From the NCBI GenBank assembly GCA_017634385.1, contig JAGBNN010000012.1:1-54631 (forward strand): a stretch of DNA of 54,631 nucleotides. Reading direction: 5' to 3'. This document shows, piece after piece, positions 44,663-53,099 of this stretch (its first letter is position 1; each line of letters begins with the position of its first letter). The notes under the pieces were generated by a model. It saw only the letters and a list, made by a program, of their open reading frames with translations, did not search any database and was not told the origin of the DNA. Both the position numbers and the translations under genes were made by a program. The stretch comes from Bacilli bacterium. GTDB lineage: Bacteria; Bacillota_I; Bacilli_A; RF39; UBA660.

Positions 44663-46033
44663 TTACCTCCTAAAAATATTCTTTGTAAAAAATGAATTTC
44701 TTCTATTAAATTTAAAATTTTTAGTCAAAATAAAATTATCTAATTGTTCCTTAAGTTTAAAAGGAGCATATGGAATTGTGTAATCATAACCATATGAATA
44801 AATAGAAGATATCCTAATTAAAAAAAGTAGACTTCCTATAAATATTCCATATAAACCAACAAATGATCCAAGTAGTAAGAATATAAGTTTCCAAATTCTT
44901 ATAGTATTAACAATGTCATTATCATTAAATAGAAAAGATGCAATACTACTTATAGCGATAATAATAATCATGATAGGTGAAATCATACCTGCATCAACTG
45001 CAGCTTGTCCAAGTACTAATGCACCAACTATAGACATAGAAGATCCTACAACAAAAGGGACTCTAGTATCTGCTTCTCTGAGAATTTCAAAAGAAAGCCA
45101 TAGCAATATAGCTTCAACACAACTAGGAAAAGGAACACCCTCTCTTTGCATAGAAAAATTAATTAAAACATTAGTAGGTAGAGTCTCTTGATTAAAAGTA
45201 GTAAGTGCAATATAAAATCCTGGAACAATAATTGCAATTAAAAAGGCTAAAATTCTTATAATTCTTGTGATAGATACATTTTTATTATTTTGATAATAAT
45301 CATCAATATTTTTTATGTAATCAGAAAATATTGAAGGGAATATCAAAGCTTGAGGAGAATTTTCTACTATAATTGCACATCTTCCTTCCATTAAACTAAA
45401 AGAAACTAAATCGGGTCTTTCTGTAGTTAAGTTAATAGGGAATATTGATGTATTATTAGTTAAATTTTCAGAAATGTAATTGCTATTAGCAACATAATCT
45501 ATATTCATAGTCTTTAATTTTTTTTCTAACTTATTAACTAATTGGATATTTACAATGTCATCTATATATAATAGTGAAACTTTAGTTTTACTTTTAGTTC
45601 CTATAATGTACTCCTTAATTTTTAAATTAGGACTCTTAATTCTTTTTCTAACCAGACCAATATTACTTTGGTAATTTTCACAAAAAGCATCTTTAGGACC
45701 TTTTATAACTTTTTCATTAGAAGCTTCATTAATACCAGAATCTAATAAAACTTTAGTTTCAACTGCAATAAATTTATTTTTAATATTAATTAAAGTAAAA
45801 CCAGAATATAAATATAAAAATAAATCTCTTTCATTATCAATTTCCTTAAAATTATAAGGTAACTTATTTTTTAATTTATAAAAATTATTTATATTATATT
45901 TAACAATTGGTTTTAAAATAAAATTATTTATATATTCGCTATTACATAGAGTTTCAAAAAATATAATAGTAATATTATTTAATTTTTTTAATTTTAAATC
46001 TGGAGAAAATTCTTGCAACTTTTCTATATTCAT
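44663..46033 (-). CDS. gerAA: spore germination protein, GerAA type
   Basis: 456 aa A subunit of the germinant receptor, an oligomeric membrane channel-like protein. Soluble N-domain (about 1-235), then ALIFPSIFSDYIKNIDDYY and VPGFYIALTTFNQETLPTNV, and the membrane part with REGVPFPSCVEAILLWLSFEILREA and GSSMSIVGALVLGQAAVDAG, are diagnostic. RBS AAAGGAG on the minus strand. First gene of the gerAA-gerAC-gerAB operon, the order found in many clostridial loci. Confidence 0.95.
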   Translation of the reverse strand: MNIEKLQEFSPDLKLKKLNNITIIFFETLCNSEYINNFILKPIVKYNINNFYKLKNKLPYNFKEIDNERDLFLYLYSGFTLINIKNKFIAVETKVLLDSGINEASNEKVIKGPKDAFCENYQSNIGLVRKRIKSPNLKIKEYIIGTKSKTKVSLLYIDDIVNIQLVNKLEKKLKTMNIDYVANSNYISENLTNNTSIFPINLTTERPDLVSFSLMEGRCAIIVENSPQALIFPSIFSDYIKNIDDYYQNNKNVSITRIIRILAFLIAIIVPGFYIALTTFNQETLPTNVLINFSMQREGVPFPSCVEAILLWLSFEILREADTRVPFVVGSSMSIVGALVLGQAAVDAGMISPIMIIIIAISSIASFLFNDNDIVNTIRIWKLIFLLLGSFVGLYGIFIGSLLFLIRISSIYSYGYDYTIPYAPFKLKEQLDNFILTKNFKFNRRNSFFTKNIFRR

Positions 46034-46054
46034 ATTAAATCTCCTTTTTTATTT

Positions 46055-46069
46055 AGTCTAACCAAAAGT
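46055..46069. promoter_or_regulatory. inverted repeat between gerAA and the divergent gene
   Basis: CTAAC-CAAAA-GTTAG, a perfect 5-bp stem with 5-nt loop in the short divergent space. It could be an operator or a hairpin in the gerA leader. Too short to assign. Confidence 0.3.
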
Positions 46070-46108
46070 TAGAAAAATATAGTATAATATTTATATCAGG
46101 AGGTTAAT

Positions 46109-46816
46109 ATGGAAATTAAAAGATCATATGATAATTGTAATAATATATATAATTATGAATTTACAAAAGATAATGATAGATTGATTATTTCATTTGAAGG
46201 TAATTTAGATTTATATTTTACAATATATAGTCAAAATATAAATGATAATAAATCACCAGATTTTGTTATTACAAAAGAAAATTCATTTATATATAATTTG
46301 TTTGATAAATTATATGGTGATATTAAAAACATTAATCTTTTTGATGGAGAAATACAAATACCAGCATATATAGATACAGAAGAAGAAAAAGAAGAGTATT
46401 TGCGAGAAAGACAAAAAGAAATTGATGACGAAAAAAATAGATATAGATTGCATAATGTATCAAACTACAATGAATTATTTGATGATAATAATAAAACTAT
46501 AACTTGGTATTCAGATGAAACTAATTCTAAAGTTTCAAATATATTAAGAATAAAAAAAGAAGAAGATAAATTTATATTAAATTTCTATACTCAACCCCAT
46601 ATAGAAGGTTATGATAGAGATTTTAATTCAAAATATTCTATTTCTATAAGATTTAGAAATTCAGGTAGTAAGTATAAACCATTTAATATATGTTTTATGA
46701 GATTATTTAATAATTTACAAAATTATGATCCAGACTATCATCAAATAACGATAGAAGAATATAACTATAAAAGAAAAATATTAATGAATGAAATAAATAA
46801 GGGGACTATATTATGA
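46109..46816 (+). CDS. soluble protein of unknown function
   Basis: 235 aa, no signal or membrane helix, strand-rich and Asn/Tyr-rich, with an acidic segment EEEKEEYLRERQKEIDDEK (about 90-110). RBS CAGGAGGTTAAT and a TATAAT at about 46082 precede it. It overlaps the hemolysin III gene by 4 bases (ATGA type). No domain recognised. Confidence 0.65.
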   Translation: MEIKRSYDNCNNIYNYEFTKDNDRLIISFEGNLDLYFTIYSQNINDNKSPDFVITKENSFIYNLFDKLYGDIKNINLFDGEIQIPAYIDTEEEKEEYLRERQKEIDDEKNRYRLHNVSNYNELFDDNNKTITWYSDETNSKVSNILRIKKEEDKFILNFYTQPHIEGYDRDFNSKYSISIRFRNSGSKYKPFNICFMRLFNNLQNYDPDYHQITIEEYNYKRKILMNEINKGTIL

Positions 46817-47556
46817 CATTAGAAAAGTACTTAGAAAATAATTTAGATATAGATAATGAAAAAGCTAAAGAAATTATTTCTTTAGTTAATAAATATAAAA
46901 AGGAAAATAAGAAAAAAATTAATATAAAAATACCAAAATATACATTAGGAGAAGAAATATTTAATTCTATTTCTCATGGAGTAGGAGCACTTTTTTCAAT
47001 AGTATTTTTAGTATTAATGGTAGTAAAGGCAAAAGGTGCACTAGCAGAGACAACAGTTTCATTATTTGGTGCAGCAATGATAATTTTATATACTATGTCG
47101 TGTATATATCATGCTTTATCTTCTTCACTAGAAGGCAAAAAAATACTTAGAGTAATAGATCATTGTAATGTATATTTATTGGTGTTTGGAACATATATAC
47201 CAGTAGCGTTATTAGGAGTAGGTGGGATACTCGGATGGATATTATTTGGGGTAGTCGCATCTGTTACTATTTTAGGAATAGTATTAACTTCCATTGATAT
47301 TGATAATCATCAAGTATTAGAAGTTATATGTCATTTAATAAATGGATGGTCTATATTATTTGGCATTTCAAGATTATTAAATACAATGGGATTAACAGGA
47401 TTACTATTTTTATTAATTGGAGGAATAATGTATACAATAGGTTCTATTCTTTATGGAGTAGGATCTAAAAAGAAATATATGCACTGTGTATTTCATGTTT
47501 TTTGTTTGCTAGGAACATTATTTCATTTTTTAGGAATATATTTATATTTGTTATAG
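46813..47556 (+). CDS. hemolysin III / PAQR family membrane protein
   Basis: 247 aa, seven membrane helices from about residue 50. EEIFNSISHGVGALFSIV, SCIYHALSSSLEGK, RVIDHCNVYLLVFGTYIP and the late HCVFHVFCLLGTLFHFLG carry the conserved Ser, His and Asp of the metal site. A 45-residue hydrophilic helical N-terminal extension precedes the usual start. Function in bacteria unclear; PAQR proteins may be membrane hydrolases. Confidence 0.9.
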   Translation: MTLEKYLENNLDIDNEKAKEIISLVNKYKKENKKKINIKIPKYTLGEEIFNSISHGVGALFSIVFLVLMVVKAKGALAETTVSLFGAAMIILYTMSCIYHALSSSLEGKKILRVIDHCNVYLLVFGTYIPVALLGVGGILGWILFGVVASVTILGIVLTSIDIDNHQVLEVICHLINGWSILFGISRLLNTMGLTGLLFLLIGGIMYTIGSILYGVGSKKKYMHCVFHVFCLLGTLFHFLGIYLYLL

Positions 47557-47565
47557 AGGAGTTTT

Positions 47566-48789
47566 ATGAAGGTTAATGATATTTATGATACTAAAATATT
47601 AAGATTAAATAATGAAGGAGAAGGAATAGGAATAGTAGAAGGAATAACTACTTTTATTCCTAATGCTTTACCAAAAGAAACAGTAAAGATTAAAATAAAT
47701 AATATATATGATAATTATGCTACTGGTAACTTAGTAGAAATAATAGAAAAAAGTAGTGATAGAGTAGATCCTATATGTCCATATTTTTTCAATTGTGGTG
47801 GTTGTAATTTAATGCATTTAAATTACGAAAAACAATTAGAATTTAAAACAGAAAAAATAGAAAATATATTTAAAAAAATTTCAAATGAAAATATTAAAAT
47901 AGAAAATATATATTCAAATAAAAATCTTTATTATAGAAATAAAGTAGTATTAAAAGTAGATAAAAATAAAATAGGATTTTATAAAGAAAAAACAAATGAA
48001 ATAATTAATATAGATAATTGTTTTATTGTGGATAAAAAAATAAATGAAGTAATATTACAAATTAAAGAATTTATAAATAAATATATAGATAATAAAATAT
48101 CTGAAATAATGATTAGAGTAATCGATAATAAAATTATGATATCTTTAGATAATATAAGTTTAGATTATAAAGACTTATTTGTAGATAAATTTAATTTTAT
48201 AGATAGTATTTATATAAATAATAATTTGATTAAAGGTGATAAGGTATTAGTAGAAGAAATAGATGATTTAAAATTCAATATATCACCAAAATCATTTTTT
48301 CAAGTTAATAAAGAAATATCAAAAATGATGTATGAAAAAGCAGTAAGTTATATAGATGAATCTGATACAACACTTGATTTATATTCAGGAACAGGAACAA
48401 TAACAATGTTACTTTCTAAAAAAAGTAAAAAAGTAATAGGAATAGAAGTAGTAAAAGATGCTGTAAAAGATGCTAATGAAAATATTAAAAATAATAATAT
48501 TAATAATGTAGAATTTATATGTGATAAAGTAGAAAATAAAATAGATAAATTAAAAGACATAGATAATATAGTTATGGATCCGCCTAGAAGTGGTAGTGAT
48601 AAAAAAACTTTAAGAACATTATTAGAAATAAATCCTCAAAAAATAATATATATATCTTGTAATCCAGTAACATTAGCAAGAGACTACAATATCTTAAAAG
48701 AAAAATATACATTAAAAGAAATAAATGCATATGATATGTTTCCAAATACATATCATGTGGAAAGTGTCAGTATATTAGAAAGGAAGTAA
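47566..48789 (+). CDS. rlmD: 23S rRNA (uracil-C5)-methyltransferase, RlmD/RlmCD type
   Basis: 407 aa. The TRAM-like N-domain (1-60) is followed by the iron-sulfur Cys 71, 77 and 80 (CPYFFNCGGC) with Cys152 in DNCFIV. The SAM domain has DLYSGTGTITM, VMDPPRSGSD and the catalytic-Cys motif YISCNPVTLARD. It makes m5U in 23S rRNA. Start follows GAGGAGTTTT. The HD gene starts three bases after its stop. Confidence 0.92.
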   Translation: MKVNDIYDTKILRLNNEGEGIGIVEGITTFIPNALPKETVKIKINNIYDNYATGNLVEIIEKSSDRVDPICPYFFNCGGCNLMHLNYEKQLEFKTEKIENIFKKISNENIKIENIYSNKNLYYRNKVVLKVDKNKIGFYKEKTNEIINIDNCFIVDKKINEVILQIKEFINKYIDNKISEIMIRVIDNKIMISLDNISLDYKDLFVDKFNFIDSIYINNNLIKGDKVLVEEIDDLKFNISPKSFFQVNKEISKMMYEKAVSYIDESDTTLDLYSGTGTITMLLSKKSKKVIGIEVVKDAVKDANENIKNNNINNVEFICDKVENKIDKLKDIDNIVMDPPRSGSDKKTLRTLLEINPQKIIYISCNPVTLARDYNILKEKYTLKEINAYDMFPNTYHVESVSILERK

Positions 48790-48792
48790 AGT

Positions 48793-50292
48793 ATGAAAAA
48801 AATAAACACTGAATTAAAAAAATACATAGAAGAAAATATATTTCCAGAATATAACAAAAATGAATCAGGACATGGAATAGAACACATAAAGTATGTAATA
48901 AACAGAAGCCTAAAATTTGCAGTTGAAGTTGATAATATTGATTATGATATGGTCTATACAATAGCAGCATACCATGATATAGCCCATCATATAGACGCAA
49001 AACATCACGAAGAACTAGGCGCCAAAATTTTAATAGAAGATAATAATTTAAGAAAGTTTTTCACTGAAGACGAGATAAAAACCATGTCAGAAGCAGTATA
49101 TGACCATAGAGCAAGCTTAGAAGGTGAGCCAAGAAGTGTATATGGTAAAATAGTTTCTTCAGCAGATAGAAATACATCAGTAGATGTTCCATTAAAAAGA
49201 ACATATTCATATAGAGTTGAACATAATCCTAGGGACACACTTGATAAAATAATTGAAGAATCAAGACGTCACATTATTGATAAATTTGGCAAAAAAGGGT
49301 ATGCAACTGAAAAAATGTATTTCGAAGATTTAGATTATAAAAAGTTTTTAGAAGATATTTCTGTTTTAGCAGAAAATAAAGTTGAATTTAGGAGAAGATT
49401 TATGGAAGTAAATGGATTAAATAACAAATTAAAATTAAACTTTGATGAGATAAAAAGGCAAAATCCCACTATGTCATTAGATGAAGTATTATATGCTGTA
49501 TATGATAAAGTAAAAGATGAATATAATAAACCATTTGATGTATTAAGAAATATGATACTAGAAGCTAATGGTATTAATGAATTACAATATTATACAAAAA
49601 ATGTTAGACAAGATTTAAAAGATTATATTACTGAACACATATTTCCAGAATATGATAAAAATGATGGTGGGCATAACATTGCACATATATTAGAAGTAAT
49701 TAGAAGAAGTTTTGCATTAAATGATACATTCAAATTAGGATTAGATGATAATATGATGTACGCTATTGCGTCATGCCATGATTGGGGAAAATATATAGAT
49801 CACGCAACACATCACTTAATTGCAGCTAAAAACTTTATGAATGATGAAGGGATGAAACAATTCTTTACTGATGAAGAAAGAAAAATAATAAAAGAAGCAA
49901 TTGAAGATCACCGTTCATCAAAAGAAGATGAACCAAGAAGTGTATATGGAAAACTTATTTCATCTGCAGATAGAAATACTAGAATAGAAATAGTATTTAT
50001 AAGAAGTTTCTTTGTTGCACATGAAAGAATGCCAGAAACTAATATTGAAGAATACTTGGATTATACAATTCAAAGACTTTCAAAAAAATATGATGAAGAT
50101 AATCCAGAAAATATGTTTTTTGAAGATAAAACATATAAAGTATTTATTCAAGATATGAGAAATTTATTAAAAAGAGAAGAAGAATTTAAAAATAGATATT
50201 GCGAAGTAAATCACATTTCTTCACGAAATAATAAAGTTCAAGACGAGCAAGGTGAAATCAGCTACACTAAGGTATTAAAAAGAAAAATATAA
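48793..50292 (+). CDS. tandem HD-domain phosphohydrolase
   Basis: 499 aa made of two related halves. Half 1 (about 1-225) has GHGIEHIKYV, AAYHDIAHHIDAKHH and DHRASLEGEPRSVYGKIVSSADRN. Half 2 (about 268-470) repeats GHNIAHILEV, ASCHDWGKYIDHATHH and DHRSSKEDEPRSVYGKLISSADRN. Both keep the His, His-Asp and Asp metal set. HD proteins usually hydrolyse nucleotides or phosphates; substrate unknown. The first repeat motif of the downstream array lies 4 bases past its stop, so it may be the first member of the cassette-like array. RBS AAGGAAG. Confidence 0.85.
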   Translation: MKKINTELKKYIEENIFPEYNKNESGHGIEHIKYVINRSLKFAVEVDNIDYDMVYTIAAYHDIAHHIDAKHHEELGAKILIEDNNLRKFFTEDEIKTMSEAVYDHRASLEGEPRSVYGKIVSSADRNTSVDVPLKRTYSYRVEHNPRDTLDKIIEESRRHIIDKFGKKGYATEKMYFEDLDYKKFLEDISVLAENKVEFRRRFMEVNGLNNKLKLNFDEIKRQNPTMSLDEVLYAVYDKVKDEYNKPFDVLRNMILEANGINELQYYTKNVRQDLKDYITEHIFPEYDKNDGGHNIAHILEVIRRSFALNDTFKLGLDDNMMYAIASCHDWGKYIDHATHHLIAAKNFMNDEGMKQFFTDEERKIIKEAIEDHRSSKEDEPRSVYGKLISSADRNTRIEIVFIRSFFVAHERMPETNIEEYLDYTIQRLSKKYDEDNPENMFFEDKTYKVFIQDMRNLLKREEEFKNRYCEVNHISSRNNKVQDEQGEISYTKVLKRKI

Positions 50293-50296
50293 ATAA

Positions 50297-50313
50297 TCGT
50301 AAAATTAAGATAT
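50297..50313 (+). repeat. array boundary motif, copy 1
   Basis: TCGTAAAATTAAGATAT, a variant of the consensus TCGGAADATTAAGATAT, 4 bases past the HD gene stop. A terminator hairpin follows at 50317-50341. Confidence 0.8.
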
Positions 50314-50316
50314 ATA

Positions 50317-50341
50317 GATCAGATAAAATCTGGTCTTTTAT
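50317..50341 (+). terminator. terminator after the tandem-HD gene
   Basis: GATCAGAT with ATCTGGTC (one G-T pair), loop AAA, then TTTTA. Confidence 0.7.
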
Positions 50342-50342
50342 A

Positions 50343-50371
50343 TTGCTATTAATCAAATATTGATGTATAAT
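50343..50371 (+). promoter_or_regulatory. promoter of the abrB-acyltransferase pair
   Basis: TTGCTA (50343-50348), a 17-bp spacer and TATAAT (50366-50371). Unlike its neighbours it has a recognisable -35. Confidence 0.65.
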
Positions 50372-50381
50372 TAAGTATGAA

Positions 50382-50401
50382 AAGTATAACTTGTTATACT
50401 T
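50382..50401 (+). promoter_or_regulatory. perfect palindrome at the abrB transcription start
   Basis: AAGTATAAC-TT-GTTATACTT, a 9-bp perfect inverted repeat with a 2-nt centre, directly downstream of the -10 box and just before the RBS. The position suits a repressor operator, and the AbrB-like product encoded next is the obvious candidate; that is inference. Confidence 0.65.
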
Positions 50402-50415
50402 AAAGGAGGCAGATT

Positions 50416-50616
50416 ATGAAAAACAAATTCGTAGGTATTGCTAAAGTTGGAGAAAAAGGGCAAATAGTAATTCCTAAAGAAGCAAGAGATATGTTTGATA
50501 TTAAACCTGGAGATAGTGTTGTAGTTTTATGTGATAAAAAGAAAGGAATGGCTATTGTTAAATCTGAAGTATTAGAATATACTATGGATAAAATATTACC
50601 AAATGAGGATAAATAG
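50416..50616 (+). CDS. AbrB/SpoVT-type transcriptional regulator
   Basis: 66 aa. GIAKVGEKGQIVIPKEARDMFDIKPGDSVVVL is the swapped-hairpin AbrB DNA-binding domain, with a short C-terminal tail. It is a dimeric DNA binder, like AbrB or the antitoxin MazE class. RBS AAAGGAGGCAG. It is followed after two bases by an acyltransferase gene, probably one transcript, with the likely operator palindrome just upstream. Confidence 0.92.
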   Translation: MKNKFVGIAKVGEKGQIVIPKEARDMFDIKPGDSVVVLCDKKKGMAIVKSEVLEYTMDKILPNEDK

Positions 50617-50618
50617 TT

Positions 50619-51713
50619 ATGAATATAAGAAAGAATTATTTAGATAACATAAGATGGATTACTTTATGCGTTGTAATTTTATATCATGTATTTTATATTT
50701 TTAATTCAAGTGGTGTAATTTCAAATATTGGTGTTAAAGGAATTAAAGAACTTGATACTATATGTGTTTTTACATATCCATGGATTATGTGCTTGTTATT
50801 TGTAGTATCAGGTGTTTCTACTAAGTATTCTTTAAAAAATAAAAGCAATAAAGAATTTATTAAGGATAGAGCAAAGAGAATATTAGTTCCAAGCATTGTA
50901 GGTATATTTGTATATGGTTGGATAAGTGGTTGGACAACAAATTATTATGCTGATATATTTGCTGGTAATGCAAATATGGTTCCATCTGTAATTAAATATA
51001 TTATTTTTTCTTTAATAGGAATTGGTCCATTATGGTATGCTCATGTTTTATTTGTAGCGTCTTTATTAATAGTTTTAATTAGAAAAATTGATAATAAAAA
51101 TGTTTTAGATGATCTTTTTAGTAAAATTAATTTACCAATTCTATTTTTATTATTTTTATTAGTTTGGGGTTCTTCATTTATATTAAATACACCAGTTATT
51201 ACAGTATATAGATGGGGAATATATTTGTTGATGTTTATATTAGGTTATTATATATTTTCAAGCGATAAGATTATTAAAAAATTAGAAAGTGTTTCAATAC
51301 TATTAGGAATAACAACATTAATTGTTGGAATTATATTTACAATAGTAAACTATGGCACTAACTTTGGATCTAATGAATTTTTAACTAACATATTTACAAA
51401 TATTTATATATGGTTAGTAATTTTGTCAGCATTTGGTCTTGGTAAAAAATACTTAGATTTTGAAAATAAATTCACTAACTATATGAATAAGAATAATTTT
51501 AGTTTTTATGTACTTCATTATTCAATACAAATTGTTATAGCATTTATCCTTGTTGAATATATTAAACTTAATAATTTTATATTTAATTATATAATTTTAA
51601 TTACAGGAACAATAATTTTATTACCTTTAATAACTGAAATTTTAAAAAGAATTCCAATTGTAAATAGATTATTACTGGGTATAGTAAATCAACAGAAGAG
51701 TTCGAAATATTAA
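50619..51713 (+). CDS. acyltransferase family 3 membrane protein
   Basis: 364 aa, about ten membrane helices. RKNYLDNIRWITLCVVILYHVFYIF carries the conserved Arg and His of acyltransferase_3 proteins, which O-acylate sugars, lipids or wall polymers. Late helices with FSFYVLHYSIQI match. Start overlaps the RBS region GAGGATAAAT in abrB. The last four codons and stop form part of boundary motif copy 2. Confidence 0.9.
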   Translation: MNIRKNYLDNIRWITLCVVILYHVFYIFNSSGVISNIGVKGIKELDTICVFTYPWIMCLLFVVSGVSTKYSLKNKSNKEFIKDRAKRILVPSIVGIFVYGWISGWTTNYYADIFAGNANMVPSVIKYIIFSLIGIGPLWYAHVLFVASLLIVLIRKIDNKNVLDDLFSKINLPILFLLFLLVWGSSFILNTPVITVYRWGIYLLMFILGYYIFSSDKIIKKLESVSILLGITTLIVGIIFTIVNYGTNFGSNEFLTNIFTNIYIWLVILSAFGLGKKYLDFENKFTNYMNKNNFSFYVLHYSIQIVIAFILVEYIKLNNFIFNYIILITGTIILLPLITEILKRIPIVNRLLLGIVNQQKSSKY

Positions 51714-51718
51714 GATAT
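51702..51718 (+). repeat. array boundary motif, copy 2
   Basis: TCGAAATATTAAGATAT. It includes the stop codon of the acyltransferase gene and reads Ser-Lys-Tyr-stop in frame. Followed by TCCC as in copy 3, then a terminator. Confidence 0.85.
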
Positions 51719-51730
51719 TCCCGCCCTATA

Positions 51731-51756
51731 AAACAGATGTAAAAATCTGTTTTTAC
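51731..51756 (+). terminator. terminator after the acyltransferase gene
   Basis: AAACAGAT with ATCTGTTT, 5-nt loop, then T's. Confidence 0.8.
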
Positions 51757-51758
51757 TA

Positions 51759-51767
51759 TGGTATAAT
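51759..51767 (+). promoter_or_regulatory. extended -10 promoter of the DUF998 gene
   Basis: TGGTATAAT 17 bases before the start codon and just after the terminator T-tract. Confidence 0.65.
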
Positions 51768-51784
51768 GATATAGAGGTGTAGTT

Positions 51785-52417
51785 ATGAAAAATAAAAAAT
51801 TAATTAATTGGTTATGTTTATCTGGTGTTATTAGTATTATATTTTATTTATTGCACGATATAATTGGTGCTATGAATTATTCAGGATATAATTGGATGAG
51901 TCAGGCAGTAAGTGATTTAACATCTACTGATGCACCATCGTTTGTAGTAGCAAGTGGATTTGTAACAGTATATAAAATATTAAACTGTTTATGCTGTGCA
52001 TTATTATGCATACTAATAAAAAATGAAGATAAAAAAACATTAAGACTTGGAGTATACTTATTTTCAATAATGAATTTTATATCAGCAATAGGATATGCAT
52101 TATTCCCATTATCAAGTGCAGGATATGATGGAAGTATGCAAAGTTTTATACATGTATATATATTAACTGCTTTAGTAGTTATATTATCAATAATATCACT
52201 TATACTAATTGCTATTGGATCGTTTAAAAGTAAATATAAATTACTTGGAATATCAGCAATTATTTCATTAGTATTGATGTTTATAGGAGCTGTTGGTGGT
52301 GCTAATGTATCAAAAGATATATTTGGTATAGTAGAAAGATTTAGTACATATAGTGCAGTAGTATTTACTGGTATATTAGGCATATTTGGATTTAAAAAAA
52401 ATACATCGGAAGATTAA
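51785..52417 (+). CDS. DUF998 family membrane protein
   Basis: 210 aa, six membrane helices. The first loop NYSGYNWMSQAVSDLTSTDAPS is the typical DUF998 segment, and ALFPLSSAG and a late GGANVSKDIFGIVERFSTY fit as well. Function unknown. RBS GAGGTGTAGTT. Its last codons, TCG GAA GAT TAA, are part of boundary motif copy 3. Confidence 0.82.
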   Translation: MKNKKLINWLCLSGVISIIFYLLHDIIGAMNYSGYNWMSQAVSDLTSTDAPSFVVASGFVTVYKILNCLCCALLCILIKNEDKKTLRLGVYLFSIMNFISAIGYALFPLSSAGYDGSMQSFIHVYILTALVVILSIISLILIAIGSFKSKYKLLGISAIISLVLMFIGAVGGANVSKDIFGIVERFSTYSAVVFTGILGIFGFKKNTSED

Positions 52418-52422
52418 GATAT
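52406..52422 (+). repeat. array boundary motif, copy 3
   Basis: TCGGAAGATTAAGATAT, identical to copy 5. The DUF998 stop codon lies inside it (Ser-Glu-Asp-stop). Confidence 0.88.
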
Positions 52423-52435
52423 TCCCATACGTTAA

Positions 52436-52461
52436 GATGAGAAAATAATCTCATTTTTTTT
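52436..52461 (+). terminator. terminator after the DUF998 gene
   Basis: ATGAGA with TCTCAT, 7-nt loop, then eight T's. Confidence 0.7.
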
Positions 52462-52497
52462 AGTAATATAATGCTGCAATAAAAAATTTAAAATCTA

Positions 52498-52506
52498 TGA
52501 TATAAT
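52498..52506 (+). promoter_or_regulatory. extended -10 promoter of the GNAT-like gene
   Basis: TGATATAAT 21 bases before the chosen start codon. Confidence 0.65.
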
Positions 52507-52526
52507 AATCATAGGCGGTGATCTTA

Positions 52527-53018
52527 GTGAAATTAAGTGATTTCAAAGAAGTTAGTAATAATGTGAATTTAGATGAATATTTATGTTTATATAATTATGT
52601 CAGAGATAATATGGAACATCCTGAATGGTTAGGTACTTTTACATTAGAAGAAATAAAAGAAATACTTAGTATTGGTGGAAAAATTTGGATGTACTATGAT
52701 AAAGATATACCAGTATGTTCTGTATTCTATATCCCAACATCTAATAAATCATTAAGAAAACACAATATAGAATATGATGAATCAGTTACTGGAAGTCTTG
52801 GTCCAATAATGGTTAGAAAAGAATATGTAGGAAATGGATTACAAACTTCAATGCTAGGTGTTTTAAACAATTATGTTAAAAGTATTGGAAAAACTCATAT
52901 GTTTACAAAAGCTCATTCAGATAATATTTATTCAATACGCAATATTTTAAAAGATGGATATAATATCATAGATAAATATGAAAATGAGAGAGGGCAAATG
53001 ACGGCATTTGTAAAATAA
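52527..53018 (+). CDS. GNAT-like acetyltransferase
   Basis: 163 aa from a GTG start. PVCSVFYIPT is a likely core strand, GSLGPIMVRKEYVGNGLQTSML gives the GNAT acetyl-CoA loop pattern V-x4-x-G-x-G-L, and ARNILKDGYNI-like YSIRNILKDGYNI is the usual C-terminal segment. Substrate unknown. GTG at 52527 is preferred over GTG at 52518 because AGGCGGTGA lies 5 bases before it and covers the earlier codon. Confidence 0.75.
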   Translation: MKLSDFKEVSNNVNLDEYLCLYNYVRDNMEHPEWLGTFTLEEIKEILSIGGKIWMYYDKDIPVCSVFYIPTSNKSLRKHNIEYDESVTGSLGPIMVRKEYVGNGLQTSMLGVLNNYVKSIGKTHMFTKAHSDNIYSIRNILKDGYNIIDKYENERGQMTAFVK

Positions 53019-53025
53019 ACTATAA

Positions 53026-53042
53026 GCGTAATATTAAGATAT
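53026..53042 (+). repeat. array boundary motif, copy 4
   Basis: GCGTAATATTAAGATAT, 7 bases after the GNAT-like gene stop, followed by a terminator. Confidence 0.82.
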
Positions 53043-53045
53043 ACA

Positions 53046-53069
53046 GAACGGACGAAAATTCGTTCTTTT
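53046..53069 (+). terminator. terminator after the GNAT-like gene
   Basis: GAACGGA with TTCGTTC (one G-T pair), 6-nt loop, then TTTT. Confidence 0.7.
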
Positions 53070-53070
53070 A

Positions 53071-53079
53071 TGTTATAAT
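53071..53079 (+). promoter_or_regulatory. extended -10 promoter of the 53100 gene
   Basis: TGTTATAAT 20 bases before the start codon and immediately behind the terminator. Confidence 0.65.
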
Positions 53080-53099
53080 TAATTATAGGAGTTGATAAA

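Noticed and set aside
51901..52383. 160-aa minus-strand frame opposite the DUF998 gene
   Set aside because: A mirror of codon bias in a hydrophobic gene; no RBS and no recognisable protein.
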